This document shows positions 12,901-23,339 of a stretch of DNA of 64,000 nt, one piece after another. Position 1 is the stretch's first letter, and each line of letters begins with the position of its first letter. The notes below the pieces were generated by a model. The model saw only the letters and a program-made list of their open reading frames with translations. It had not been told where the DNA came from and did no database searches. Made by a program: the position numbers and the translations under genes. This stretch comes from Patiria pectinifera. Taxonomy: Eukaryota > Echinodermata > Asteroidea > Valvatida > Asterinidae. The stretch covers positions 2,418,001-2,482,000 of the forward strand of contig CM057145.1 in the NCBI GenBank assembly GCA_029964075.1, written 5' to 3'.

Positions 12901-14190
12901 CGAGTCTGACATGATCTGCTGTAAGAACCCTTTGAGATTTTGCGTTACAACATTTGCAAACATAAAAAAAAACAACTACCAAATCATTTTGAAATCCCTT
13001 GCTGGACTGTTAGTGAATGACAGTGTAAAGCATCCTGTAATATCATGGCACCTGGTATACTGTCATTTTCAAGAAAATTGGTATTTTTGTATCAATTTCC
13101 AACGCTGATCGGCCGATCAGCGTTGGAAAAAAACTGGCTTTTGTTTCAAATATTGGCCCAAGTTGACCATCGCACTTGTTTGCAATCGATTACACACCTA
13201 TGAACGGGTACAAGCCAGTTAGACTGGTTCCCTGACCTTACAAATTCCCGAATATATGTAAACTGCTCTGTTTCTTCTTAAATGGAGTCAGGGAACCAGA
13301 CTACAGGAAAATGATTGTTTTTCTTGGTTTTTATAGCATTTTCGAACCCAAAACCTCAAAAAAGTCAGTGTAACTATATTTGCTTTATATTCCAACCCCC
13401 CAATTCCATCCATTTCTGAAAATTACAGCAAAAGCAAATGATGTATATTCCCTTTAACTGATTCTGAGCCAGCATGGAATCAATACTATTCACATTTCTA
13501 TGATTCGTATTGTCCCAGCCACATGGGCATGTCCGAGGTCATTAATCATTAAAACCTAGTTTGGACCGTGGTACAAACTTTTAGGAAGACCTTCCTTTAT
13601 GTTTTTGTACACGATCGCCAGATTGGGGATTTGGAACCCTATTTTGTTCCCCTTTACATGCAGAAACAAACTCACACAAACACATGGAGTGTGATGGCCT
13701 GGCCTAGCGGTTAAGAACACCGGACTCACGTTCTAGTGTTTCAGAGGCAACAGTGACGTGGGTTCGAGCCCGCCGGCGGACACTTGTGCTCTTAAGCAAG
13801 GCACTTAACCATTATTGCTTCGTCCTTCGGATGGAACGTTAAGCCGAAGGTCCCGTGTGTTGTATAAATGCACGTGAAAGAACCCAGTAAACACTTAACG
13901 CTAAGAGAAGGGGTTTGCCCCGGTGTTTCTGGCCTCCTGTATAAACTCCCACGTGGAGTATTTAGGAGAAACAACCAAGAAGAACATATGTAAACGGATC
14001 TTAAAAGGGTCATTACTATTAGGTTGAGTACTAGGGAGTTTTTTTTAACACGATTTCAGTTGCTACACATAGTGATTTCGCTTTGGTTTACATAGGCCTA
14101 TACGGCGACAGCGCCAAGAGGGCTCCTAAGAAGAGATGGGAGAAGATGACACGAAAGGTGGAGCAGAAGAAAAGAGCCATGCGCAAGTAA
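950..14190 (+). CDS. Secreted six-LDLa-repeat protein, nine exons, 312 aa
   Basis: CDS exons: 950-1001, 3111-3167, 3842-3964, 5225-5347, 6199-6312, 8442-8543, 10862-10969, 12756-12920, 14096-14190. All eight introns are GT-AG and phase 1, and the exons total 939 nt (312 codons plus TAA). Residues 1-22 look like a signal peptide (hydrophobic [13 protein letters not shown], probable cut after Ala22). A basic stretch follows at residues 23-36. Six LDL-receptor class A modules come next, one each in exons 3 to 8, every one with six cysteines. The calcium-site region reads [13 protein letters not shown] rather than the usual D-x-SDE form. Exon 9 supplies the last cysteine region and a strongly basic tail ([19 protein letters not shown]). 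No transmembrane segment is seen, so it is probably secreted. LDLa modules are calcium-dependent ligand-binding folds; the ligand here is unknown. I chose the ATG at 950 because it opens the signal peptide and has a TATA-like box 79 bases upstream. Exons 3 to 5 show recent duplication. I cannot name an orthologue. Confidence 0.85.
1028..1345 (+). repeat. tRNA-derived SINE, copy 1 (intron 1 of LDLa gene)
   Basis: A tRNA-like head has an A-box-like ctcgtggttacgggc and a B-box-like ggttcgagtcc. It is followed by the body shared with 29268-29600 (tgcgtgtgc.cttgggca.ggcactttattactcattgctt, then ccacccaggagta.atgggtac). The tail near 1300-1340 ends in agcgttatataaatgcc. It lies in the same direction as the gene. 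Confidence 0.75.
1359..1645 (+). repeat. Dispersed repeat, copy 1
   Basis: About 280 bases recur at 20736-21012: ggagacacgttatcgtaatt, cacgatgggagacat, a cluster of repeated gggagacat/tctccct motifs, and gtgcacaagtctatg. A more divergent third relative follows at 21030-21265. No inverted ends or coding sequence were recognised, so the class is unknown. Confidence 0.6.
1985..2330. repeat. Dispersed repeat shared with 4790-5170
   Basis: Matching blocks include cgcatacct...gtgaacgtt, aacaataatatgg, and tatcaaccgtt.aaaac..ccacg followed by ctttcgaccagtagg / ctcttgaccaatagg. Copies are diverged and both lie in introns of the LDLa gene. The class is unknown. Confidence 0.5.
2475..2700. repeat. Foldback MITE in intron 1 of the LDLa gene
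   Basis: The left end tctaaattccaaagagtgaaa is matched inverted by the right end ttcactcttcggaatttaga. Internal gacgagacgttttcgagtga is matched by cactcaaaaacgtctagtcc. There is no ORF. I see no clear target duplication. Confidence 0.65.
3279..3775. repeat. Long-inverted-repeat element, copy 1 (intron 2 of LDLa gene)
   Basis: Arms of roughly 80-100 bases are inverted copies of each other: caaatgtcgg...gttctgcatgtagcac at the left and gtgctacatgcagaac...cccgacatttg at the right. An inner inverted pair around agttctgtccac(ttatcac) and gtggacagaact lies between them. Family members are at 56150-56540 (full) and 25445-25562 (one arm). No transposase frame is seen, so it is non-autonomous. Confidence 0.7.
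4790..5170. repeat. Dispersed repeat shared with 1985-2330
   Basis: It lies within the roughly 800 bases that distinguish the first duplicated intron from the second. Matching blocks are listed under the copy at 1985-2330. Confidence 0.5.
5434..5816 (-). mobile_element. PIF/Harbinger-like MITE, copy 1 with TAA duplication
   Basis: The 383-bp element begins GGCCAAAA and ends TTTTGGCC, flanked by TAA at 5431-5433 and 5817-5819. Behind the AT-rich tips lies the inverted pair cggtctctggtcag / ctgaccagagaccg. The paralogous intron at 4041-4060 has the uninterrupted target gagataaagtcacgc, which fixes both boundaries. Other copies are at 31052-31422 and 61419-61807, inverted relative to this one. 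A TWA target duplication is characteristic of PIF/Harbinger; the superfamily assignment is inference. It has no transposase. Confidence 0.85.
8040..8381. mobile_element. hAT-like MITE with exact 8-bp target duplication
   Basis: The 342-bp element has terminal inverted repeats CAGTGTTGTAGTCGAGTAC / GTACGAGTACCACAACACTG. It is flanked by the exact 8-bp duplication CTTAAATG (8032-8039 and 8382-8389). The interior is filled with iterated, partly palindromic gagtacgagtac motifs. An 8-bp duplication with CAGTG ends fits the hAT superfamily. It lies in intron 5 of the LDLa gene. Confidence 0.85.
9869..10011. repeat. Near-perfect 143-bp palindrome
   Basis: aacagttgttgactgatg and its continuation to 9938 are matched by the inverted sequence ending catcagtcaacaactgtt, with a loop near cgaggcgaagccgag. 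A tandem-like cccgaggg/ccgaggg element sits at the centre. It lies in intron 6 of the LDLa gene. Nearby gtcatacctctgtctt (10014) and its inverted partner agatagaggtatgac (10398) suggest it is part of a larger mobile element. Confidence 0.75.
10595..10696. repeat. 102-bp hairpin between cgctcgcgctcg motifs
   Basis: gtggaacacgg...gtctgtgtcccac is matched by gtgggacacagac...ccgtgttccac, with a centre ctcggccttcggcctcg. Outside the stem both flanks carry the same-orientation cgctcgcgctcg / ctcgcgctcgc. It is a MITE-like foldback in intron 6 of the LDLa gene, with no coding content. Confidence 0.7.
13096..13127. repeat. Perfect short palindrome
   Basis: ttccaacgctgatcgg is followed at once by its inverse ccgatcagcgttggaa, giving a perfect palindrome with no loop. 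It lies in intron 8 of the LDLa gene. Confidence 0.7.
13687..13990 (+). repeat. tRNA-derived SINE, copy 2 (intron 8 of LDLa gene)
   Basis: The tRNA-like head (gcctagcggttaagaac; gtgggttcgagccc) is followed by a body with cttaagcaaggcacttaacc, attgcttcgtccttcggatg, ggtcccgtgtgttg and gaaggggtttgccccggtg. It is close to copy 3, 650 bases downstream, and related to the copy at 55597. Confidence 0.8.
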
Positions 14191-14221
14191 ACTAACTAGA
14201 GGTAAGAAGACAAACTGATTC

Positions 14222-14345
14222 GCTTGGGCCTTGTTTTGTCGACTGTAAACTTGAAGGAAAAAAGACTCTCCATGGCGAACTCTTGGTGGCGCACTAAACT
14301 GTGAATCGCCCGAATGGACAAGTTACAGAAATGAAGTGATAAAAT
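14222..14345. repeat. Short dispersed repeat shared with 28268-28390
   Basis: Both stretches read tgttttgtcga.ggtaaacttgaa, aaaaga.t.tccatggc.aactc and ttggtggcgcact. No ends were recognised. It may be a fragment of an older element. Confidence 0.5.
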
Positions 14346-14650
14346 AGTGGAGTGTGATGGCCTAGCGGTTAAGAACGCCGGACTCACGTTCTGGTGTTTC
14401 AGAGGCAACAGTGACGTGGGCTCGAGCCCACCGGCGGACACTTGTGCTCTGAAGCAAGGCACTTAACCATTATTGCTTCGTCCTTCGGATGGGACGTTAA
14501 GCCGTAGGTCCCGTGTGTTGTATAAATGCACGTAAAAGAACCCAGTAAACACGTATCGCTAAGAGAAGGGGTTTGCCCCGGTGTTTCTGGCCTCCTGTAT
14601 AAACTCCCACGTGGAGTATTTAGGAGAAGAACCAACCAAGAACCAAGAAC
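14345..14650 (+). repeat. tRNA-derived SINE, copy 3 (just after the LDLa stop)
   Basis: Nearly the same sequence as copy 2. The tail is an (aaccaag)n tract. It starts 155 bases past the LDLa stop codon, so it may lie in the 3' UTR or in a 3'-UTR intron (a gaggtaaga donor-like site is at 14201). Confidence 0.8.
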
Positions 14651-17600
14651 CAAATAGTTTTTGAACATTGAAAACATTAACAATGCTATATGTTAATATA
14701 AGAAATGAACGACCGTGTTTCAAAATATAAATGATACCCTTCTAAAACATCTTAATGTTGTTTATTATTTGTACTTTCTTTTCTAATGAAGGTTCATTGC
14801 GACCGGGAAAAGACGACATTGCTACGGAATCTGACAACGGACAACTGGGAATTTCATTTTCCGCTGCCACAAGTTAGCAATAGCTAGTCGTAGTTTATAA
14901 GATATTCACGCGATCTGCCTTTTCTCTTTTCATGAGTGATTCGTTATTTTGATTGTCACGATTATTGTTGAAGGAAATGACTAAGAATGTTCTGATTTCG
15001 AATCCTCGTTTGAATATTACTAGTTTTACTCCATTAACATGCCAATACCAGTCACAAACCAATTAAGAACACTTAGAAAACTGATAAAACTAGGAACATG
15101 TGTTCCACCTGTCATCTTTACAGATAATAAAAACATCTCTTTGAGAGACTTTAGTTCACTAAATGTGTATCATGAATAACTTTGAAATACCTCTTGAATC
15201 AAACACAGCAACAATGACAAACATACTTCAGATTTGAAGTGACCCATGAGATTGCAGTTATTCTTAGGTGTCTTTATCATACAAAAATTGGTATTACAAT
15301 AACTCCCAGTTTTAAATTAGCAATATAGATAGTAAATCCTCCCAAATCAAAAAGATTTGGCAATTATGCACGTTTGAATATAGTTATCACAGTCTTATAT
15401 CAAGTTAATTTGGCACCCTCGTCTTACAAACTTCTTCAATGCGAACCAAATAACCAATTGTATCAAGCTTTTAATCGAATCGAAATATTTAAGGCCAGTT
15501 AATATGAAAACAAATCACAGTCTGGAGTCTGGGTTTCTTTCGTCATTCATTTACGTTGTACGATTAGTTGGGAGAATTCAGTTCAATTCTCTGAGAGTTC
15601 GCTAATAAAATAGCGTGGCAGCTAATTCAAAAAAGCAAATAGATTTGTACGTGTACCTTATTTTGACGTTTGTTTTTACAGAGGACATTTCAGATAGAGA
15701 TAAAACGTGTAATTTCTTTGCTAGTTCGTCAGATTTTCAAAGAAATTTTAACATTCGTGCCCAAATAGGTTTTGATTCGTGTATCTCGGTCTATATGAGT
15801 AATTAGCTTTCTTAAAGCTATATGCCTTCATTTTCTCTTTGAACTGGTGCTGTGGCTTTGCTTTGTAAGATATTTATTCATATTCCAAAGTGTATCCATG
15901 ATAATGGTTGAAGGGGCAGTTCTCAGAGGCCTAGCAAGTTCATTTTGTATTTGTGGGGGGGGGGATTTTGAGAAAAGGGCACTTGCACATCCGCGCTGAA
16001 ATGTCCTCCGGACACTTGGCCTCAAAATTTGTTAAAGGAGATTATATTAAACAAAATTAAATCAATAAATCGAATATAATAATGTTCTACTGCCAATGGT
16101 GGTATGTATTGACTGAAAACCATCACCGGTAAAATGCCATATACAATGTTTCCAGACATCCATTATTTAAACAAACAAAAAAAAAACTAATGAAAGGTTT
16201 GCAGAAACACCATGTGCGAATAATTTCTCAACTAAGAGAATGGTTCTGAAAAGAACCAGAGGTATAAACTCGACGTGTTTCCACAAACCTTTCATTATTT
16301 AGTATCTCCACCATGCAAAGCCTCAAATCTTACTTAAAAAAACAAAGCCCAACGTAAGATACATGTTCACGCTTTACCTTGCAACATTTAACTTCTAAGC
16401 ATTGCCCACTAGTTTCGGTTGATAACAATACTAACCATGGACATCCTATACATAATTATATTTTTCAATATTTCTCCAACTTGGTGCTTACCCTAAATTA
16501 TGGTATTGTAAATAGTGATGCCAAAAAACTTACCAGAGCTAAGATGGTATTTGGAATGATTGGTGGGCCCATTGAGCAGGGGTAATGATGATGTAGCGCC
16601 CTGAGCACCAGTCCTGGTGGATATTTGTGCTTTATAAATTATTATTATTATTACTGGAAAGTCGTAGAAGACTGATAGATATCTTATGCTGGAGATGGCT
16701 TGTCGGTTGCTTGTGTCACGATAAACCCCATTAATACCATTAGTACCGTTAATATTTGTTTCAAGTTTCATAATAAAATTATGAACTTGTCTGAAACAAA
16801 TCCCCCGAAAAGTCCAACCTTTTGCTTTCATAATACAAACAGACAAAGTGTGCTACATGGAGTGGAACACACCGGAATGCCTTGCGGCATTCATATTGTG
16901 ACAAGCTCAACGGCTCAGTGAACGGGCTGGAAAAACAACCCCGGTGTCACGTAAACGTTGGCCTAATATAACTCGGGCCTTTTTCTACCTTTATGTATTG
17001 ACCTCTCACACTTAACTAGTCACTCTCCAAATCATCTGCACTTTAGGTACGTGCAATACTACAATGAGTCCGTATTCTAAATGCACACAACACCGGCTAG
17101 CAGAAACACCTGTATTTAAGGGATTATACTATCATCGGACAGGGTATTAAATTTATTGACATCTTTGCCATGCTGATGCGAATTGCGAATGTGTTTGTCG
17201 TGCCTGCAGTTTAGAATATTGAAAAAAAATGTATACATGACTCATAAATACCTATTAAGACACTTTACACATTCGAATTGGTCAAGTGCTGACATACTGG
17301 AATATGTATTCTTGTGGAGACATTTCTTTGTTCTCGTGTAGTAAAGTTTTCGAGTTTGAAAGTGTAGTTTCAAAATGCTCTTATTTTAACCAGAATTAAT
17401 TTTCTTGGCTCGATTCGAACTTAATATCCCTTTTCTGAAACTCTTCCATTTGCGACGAATCAACATATCTTTGAAATTCCTTTTTTTGTGTGAGTAAAAT
17501 CCATATATCTTTTTTCGTGAAAACCTTGAAGAGACGTATTCATCTATAAACTTTGCCCAGTAGAGACGTATACAATTTTGTTTCCCTATTGTGTGCGCGT

Positions 17601-18277
17601 CTCCAGAGGGCACGGTGCATCAGATCCCATTAGCCTGGTGGTTGTAAACCGCTGATAAAACACCGGCTTGTTTCAAACACAGAATCAAGGTACCAACACG
17701 ATTATACAAATGTATATCTATAAATTAGCAAGATGGAAAACGACCATGACAAAAATGCATTAAAGATATCATACAGACAATGGAAATCATACATGTGTAC
17801 GTAACATGCCTAGTGTGGACATTCTCTTGTTTTCGTGTAGTTAAACAAAAAACCTGTGAAAAACTCATTTTACTCACACTAGTGGGGCAGTTACGGGACA
17901 TATTAGGAAGAATTGTGCCTTTGATGATACAAGCATGGCATTTAGCAGACAGTCAGAGCATGTTATGAGACAAATACTTGGTTATAGGCCATCGCAGATT
18001 TGTCCTTTGAACAAAAAAAAATATAGGTAGAATAAAATAATAAGCAATGTTCCATATCTGCCATTTTTGTACCAGTATAGTCTTTTGCCTCGTTTTGAAA
18101 TCACTTGACTTCCCTCTCGTGCAAAATACTGAGAAAAAGTCTCCTTTACCAATTGAAGTGAGTATTCAAACTTGGTTGGTGAAATACTGATGACCTTTGA
18201 ACATTTTGGAGAATTTTGCTGGCTAAAGCGTGAGTAAAGTTTGCCTGATTTCATATTGCATGCTCTTCAAAACTAAA
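14651..18277. other. 3' flank of LDLa gene and intergenic sequence, no gene seen
   Basis: AT-rich sequence. Candidate polyadenylation signals aataaa occur near 15126 and 15604, and neither can be tied to the LDLa transcript. A small hairpin sits near 16752-16802 (ttgtttcaagtttcataat / attatgaacttgtctgaaacaa). A fragment of the family seen at 30494 and 33850 lies at 16217-16280 (tctcaactaagagaatggttctgaaaagaacc). The open frames are short and show no domain. Confidence 0.4.
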
Positions 18278-18928
18278 CAGCGTGTCCCCCCAAAAAAGGC
18301 CCTCTGATAGACTGCTAAATTAATTCCAAAATCAAGTATTATTCTCAATTTAGTGTTCAGATTAAGAAAGCCCATTTAATTTTGTAACTTCTGTGAACAT
18401 TTCATTGGTCTCGCTTCATTGGGTTTGAATACACAGTCTATTATGTAACAGCAATGCTTTTCAGCCCATTCCAAGTTTGCAGGTGGAAGGATGTGCAGGA
18501 TGACAATAAAGGTTTACAAGCTGGACATTGAAGAACAAACCATAAGTGGAACATACTCTGTGAAAGCAAACACGACCAGTGGAACTGAACTTTGATTAGT
18601 TTTCATTTAAAAAGGTAAATGAACTTGCCTTTAGTTACATAATAACAAAAACAAGAACACAGTTGTTGAAATAAAAGTTAAGCATGTAATAAGGTATGGT
18701 ATGTCTGTAGTGTGCATTTCTTTTTATCAAACTTGGAATGGGCCGGAAAGCACTGCTGTTACATAAAAACCTGTGTATTCAAAACCAATAAAGCGAGACC
18801 TCTGAAATTTTAACAAGAACTACAAAATTAAGTGGGCTTTCTAAATATGTAAACTTAATTGAGTATAAAACTTGATTTTGGTAATTATTCTGTGGTCTAT
18901 GAGAGGGACATTTTTTTGGGACACGCTG
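18278..18928. mobile_element. Long-TIR foldback, mariner-like ends
   Basis: The 651-bp element starts cagcgtgtcccccc and ends gggacacgctg. Arms of about 200 bases are inverted copies, including acagtctattatgtaacagc / gctgttacataaaaacctgt and ccattccaagtttgc / aaacttggaatgg. A TA follows the right end. CAG.GTGTCCC tips resemble Tc1/mariner termini. No transposase frame is seen. Confidence 0.7.
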
Positions 18929-18999
18929 TATGTCCCAGTCTGGGTCGGGGGCAGCAGCGATACACTGAAACAACTCAGAGAGAACAGGTCAATTATTCT

Positions 19000-20735
19000 A
19001 TTCATCAAAAAGTGGATCCGTTCTGTTTTTCCAAATGCTTAACTCTAAATCTACGGGCAACTTAACAGGGCTACGATTTAAGTTAACGAAAATAATCTAT
19101 AAAATAACTTGTACAGGAAAGTGCAAGTATAACAGGTGCGAGTGCACAATAAGAAGTCTTGCATGAAAGTCTTGCATACAATCGATCACACTGATCCCTG
19201 CCACTTTTGAAAAATGCGACGCTGACAAATGCGACGCCGATGGCACATATGGAACACCATATTTTGGGTCAATTTTCAGGACAGACAGAGCGACCACCAA
19301 GTGGCATGTAGAAGGTCCTGCCAGAGCTTAAACATGTAAGAAGTTAACAAGAGCGGGCTAGGTGATGGTCACAGTGAGAGGGGTAGCTGTTAGTAAAAAT
19401 ACCAAAATTCTACTCCCAACCCAGGGGGATTTGACTATACAACTTACTTGGTCAGTACTCCGAGGCAAAAACTGCAAAGCCCTCCAGATACAGCCTAACT
19501 CTAGCACAGCAACCAGCAGACTGATACCCCTATGGCTAAATGCACACGGGTCAAACAAATGCTATAGTGCAATTGCATGCCTGGCTGGACTGATACACAC
19601 TCGGCTTAGGGGGGTGTGATGGATGAGGGGGCAGGGCTAAACCAAAACGCCGAACGTGGGGAGGAAGTTTATGACAAGGGGGTACTTAGATTACCCTATT
19701 TGCGACTTTTTGGAAGGAATATCCCCTTTCTGGGAGCCAAATTGTTTCTGTTGGGAGATCTAGATGAAAGCCCTTGCTAAAAAATGCATAGCAGAGCCAA
19801 TGAATGGCATGAACAGACAAACGATATGTCAAGTAAAGGCGCGCCTTGGCCTCCGCCAAAGCTGAAAAATTCCTCGCCATATTATCAGTACATCCAAAAC
19901 AAATACTCGCATATCTACTGGACATCCATATTTTATTGCACATTTAAAATGTCAACATGATTGCTCATAATCCGAATTTATCGAAAAATAACAATGTTGG
20001 CCACTTGATTTCCTTAGTTAATCAATAAAAAAAATTCTTAAACTCAAACATTTGGTGGCATACTAAAATGTATATGCCTGTGTCGGTCTAACTCTCCACT
20101 CCCCTATTGTATAAAATGGTCTAGTCCATTGATCTGCGTGGTTAAATTAGGTGGGTGATAAGGCATACAGGGTCACCGTGTCAGTGCACGCACAGGAAGC
20201 TGTTCAGTTGTACACAGAGGTTCATGGCTTATTCGCACACACAAACAGGTGAATAATCCTTTAAAATAAATTCTGCATCCAGATCCAGATTCCGGATCAC
20301 TTCCAAAAATCTGATCGATTGGTACTTGTACCAAGGACCACCCTAAAAGAATGTCATGAACATCCATCAACAATTTTTGAGTCATCCAGTTCGCAGATAA
20401 ACCAACGCCGATTCCAACGGAATTCCCTTGTTTTACTTTTAGTAATGGGCATTTTTACTACAATCATTTTTTCCAACTTCACTTGTCTGTCTTTTGTTTC
20501 AGTTGAGGGCGCCGCACATGCACGGTGATAACTATACTGCCCACTCGGCACAGCGTCAACACGGATGCCTCACTAGTATAGAGTAAAATGAAGACACTGA
20601 TGGTTCGGGCAATATCCCAAGAAATACTGAATGTACTAACTCAATATTTTGTCGCGTTGTTCACGATCGCCAGTCTAATTTCACGATAACTCGTAAACTC
20701 AATACAACAATCCACTTGTTGTTTACATGTAAAGG
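19000..20735. other. Intergenic sequence, nothing recognised
   Basis: Unique-looking AT-rich sequence. The open frames at 19358-19619 (both strands), 19686-19943 and 20173-20385 show no domain, no signal peptide and no convincing splice context. Confidence 0.35.
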
Positions 20736-21265
20736 TACCACTAAGGACACACGTTATCGTAATTCCTTCGCACGATGGGAGACATTAGTCATCAAGGAGA
20801 CATGTTCATGTCTCCCTAATGTCACAGCCCCCCTTTAGAGGCACAATTTGATCGTCGCAATTATGTTCTATTTGTTGTTCGTGGTCTAATCAGTAAACAT
20901 ACCGAAATTCGCGGAAAAAGGACAAGGCAATATTGGGTTAGGGCACATTTAAGTTTCAAAAATGCACAAGTCTATGTGGATGTCTCCCAAATGTTCAGTC
21001 CAGGGTAATAATAATTATTATTGTTATAATAACAAGTGTACCCAATGTCTCAATGTCTCCCTAATTCCACATCCCCTACCTAGAGGCAATATGTTTTTTT
21101 GTCCTAAATAGGTTAGATCGATTGCTCGCGGTCCAATTAGTAAAATTACCGAAATCCGTGGGGGTAGGATAAGGTTAAATTGGGGTTAGGGGTTTACAGT
21201 TTGGAGAGGGGGATGTGTGCACAAGTCTATGGGAATGTCTCCCTTATACCCAACTATCGGTAATT
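20736..21265 (+). repeat. Dispersed repeat, copies 2 and 3 in tandem
   Basis: 20736-21012 matches 1359-1645 along its whole length. 21030-21265 is a more divergent relative (aatgtctccctaattccaca, gtgcacaagtctatgggaatgtctccc). Both end in an aataattattatt tract. Confidence 0.6.
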
Positions 21266-21405
21266 ATTATCATTTTTTTTGGAGGGGGGATATCCTATGA
21301 AATGAAAAGACATCCGACTCTTGTTTGTGCTGTTCATGATACATCAGAACAATATGAGACATACATATTAATCTCGCTGAAAGGTAGCGTCCATATTCAT
21401 ATCGC

Positions 21406-21956
21406 TTAAAGGTATAGTCCATCATTTGTAATGTGTGCATTTTGTTCGTTTGAAGCAACATAAGTGCTCAAAATCTAAAGAAGGTTGCTGAACAATTAAC
21501 TTGATGAAGTTTCAGCTCAGCTTCATCTGTATATTTCGAGAAAAACAACATTCTAGGATCTCGATTTTAAATCCAAAGTTGCTGAATCATGCTTTGAATT
21601 GGACCTGAATTCAGCGTCCGAGACACGTTCTCACTGAGCTGATTACAGCTACGCGATGTCGCGCACTGATCCGACGAATTTTAAGAACCGCGCGCGCGTG
21701 TTTGTCGTGCCAACGCTTGTGCGCTCTTCGCCGAATAAAAAACAAAAACAACGAACAACTAACGGAAACTTCCAACGATGCGTCACGTTGGAAAGGCCTT
21801 CTTTCTTTCTTTGATTTCTTCAAAATCACAACTTGCAGGAAGAAAAAATGTCACAAGGAGTTTAGTTCCATTACTATCTTTAACCAAGAATGCTTTCAAC
21901 AATAATCACGTCAGTTACTTTTCAGATAGCTGCAAATGATGGACTTTACCCTTGAA
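21406..21956. mobile_element. TTAA-type element, copy 1
   Basis: It starts TTAAAGGTATAGTCCATCAT and ends in the diverged inverse atgatggactttaccctt. The body (tgcattttgttcgtttgaagcaac, a GC-rich cgcgcgcg centre near 21690, agtttagttcc.ttactatctttaacc) matches 46290-46809 and partly 57740-57957. See the copy at 46290 for clean ends. Confidence 0.65.
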
Positions 21957-22142
21957 ATAAACATACCATATGGCACAATCTGAATGCCGACCAATTAGGG
22001 AACATGCATTAGTGTCCTACAGTAAAAACAATGGTACGGAAAGTTATTCCCAACCTCGGATTTCCGCCCATATAATACATAATATGAATATACAGCAGAA
22101 CAACGTCATAAATTATGCAGATCTTTGAGAATTACATGAAAT

Positions 22143-23135
22143 CGTCACCGACACCACGAAGTAACACTCTACCGTGTTAAACCATATTTTTTACGGGGTC
22201 CGCTCATACGTCCGACGCCTCATAGGTCCGACGCCTCATAAATCCGACAAAATCGCATCCCCTAAACAAATAAAGGCCCATAATTCCGACGCCTCATAGT
22301 TCCGACGCCTCATAGTTCCGACGCCTCATAGCTCCGACGCCTCATAGCTCCGACGCCTCGTGAGACCGACAAATTAAACGTGTCGTTTTTCCGTTGTCGG
22401 ACTTATGAGGCGTCGGATCTATGAGGTGGAATAAATAAATTTTAAGCCTCATAAGTCCGACGCCTCATAAGTCCGAAATGTTGGACTTATGAGGCGTCGG
22501 ACCTATGAGGCGTCGGACTTATGATACGGCCCCTTTTTTACGATTTCCAGTTTTTTGGATTCTTACACATTATTCATCAAGGCCTACCACTGCACGACGT
22601 TTCAAAGCTTCAAGAGCTTTACTTTAATAATTACGCTAAGTATCCATAGCAACTTTTGCGCAAAAGTGATAATTTTCGTTTTCACGAAGTAACAAATTTT
22701 CACGAAGTTCCATTTACCATTGCATGGCGCGCACTCTTCTCAAATGCGAGCAAAACCGTTTTCACGAAATAACACTGTTGTTGTTTGAGCGCGCGCGCGC
22801 TGACCTCCGTTTCCACGAAGTAACACTCTTCTAGTGTTGTAATACATTGAAGCGTGCTACTTCGTGAAAACGAAATTTTACAGGTTCGCAGCTTTTTTGG
22901 TTTCACGAACTAGCACTCATCTTTTTTCTCTTATTTCTTGTTGTTTTAATACACAAACGGGTCAAAAAAAGCAAATTTATATCATCAATACATCAAGTGT
23001 CTACAACGAGAAACTCAACTGAAAATACTCTGTTAAAGTGTTGTTCTAGAAGGCGTTCAACTTTAGATTCCGTTTTCTCCGATTGCTAATTTTTACCTGT
23101 ATGTACATGAGTGTTACTTCGTGATGTCGGAGACG
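22143..23135. mobile_element. 993-bp TIR element with two internal iteron arrays
   Basis: The left end cgtcaccgacaccacgaagt and the inverse right end acttcgtgatgtcggagacg form a TIR of about 27 bp with two mismatches. A short duplicated flank gaaat/aaat adjoins both ends. Inside are (a) 22200-22525, about ten direct or inverted copies of tccgacgcctcata, and (b) 22660-22930, several copies of ttcacgaagtaacac in both orientations. There is no coding frame. I do not recognise the superfamily. Confidence 0.7.
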
Positions 23136-23339
23136 AAATGGATACAAGTACTGCAAACTGCTTGCTAACTGAATTGGCTTAAAATTGTACAAATCAAACA
23201 CTTCACCTAAAACATTTCTTCTTCTTTAATTATACACGGGTAAGTATATTCTTGGGAACAACAGAACACCAGACAACCAATCAAAATCTACCAATACAAA
23301 GACTCCCAATCCTAACACAGCTGGAGCAGCATGTGCAAC

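Noticed and set aside
19358-19619. Possible retroelement-derived frame
   Set aside because: The translations show no recognisable protease, reverse transcriptase or integrase motif on either strand.
22200-22525. CRISPR-like appearance of the tccgacgcctcata repeats
   Set aside because: Repeats are short, in both orientations, with irregular spacers, inside an inverted-repeat element in a eukaryotic genome.
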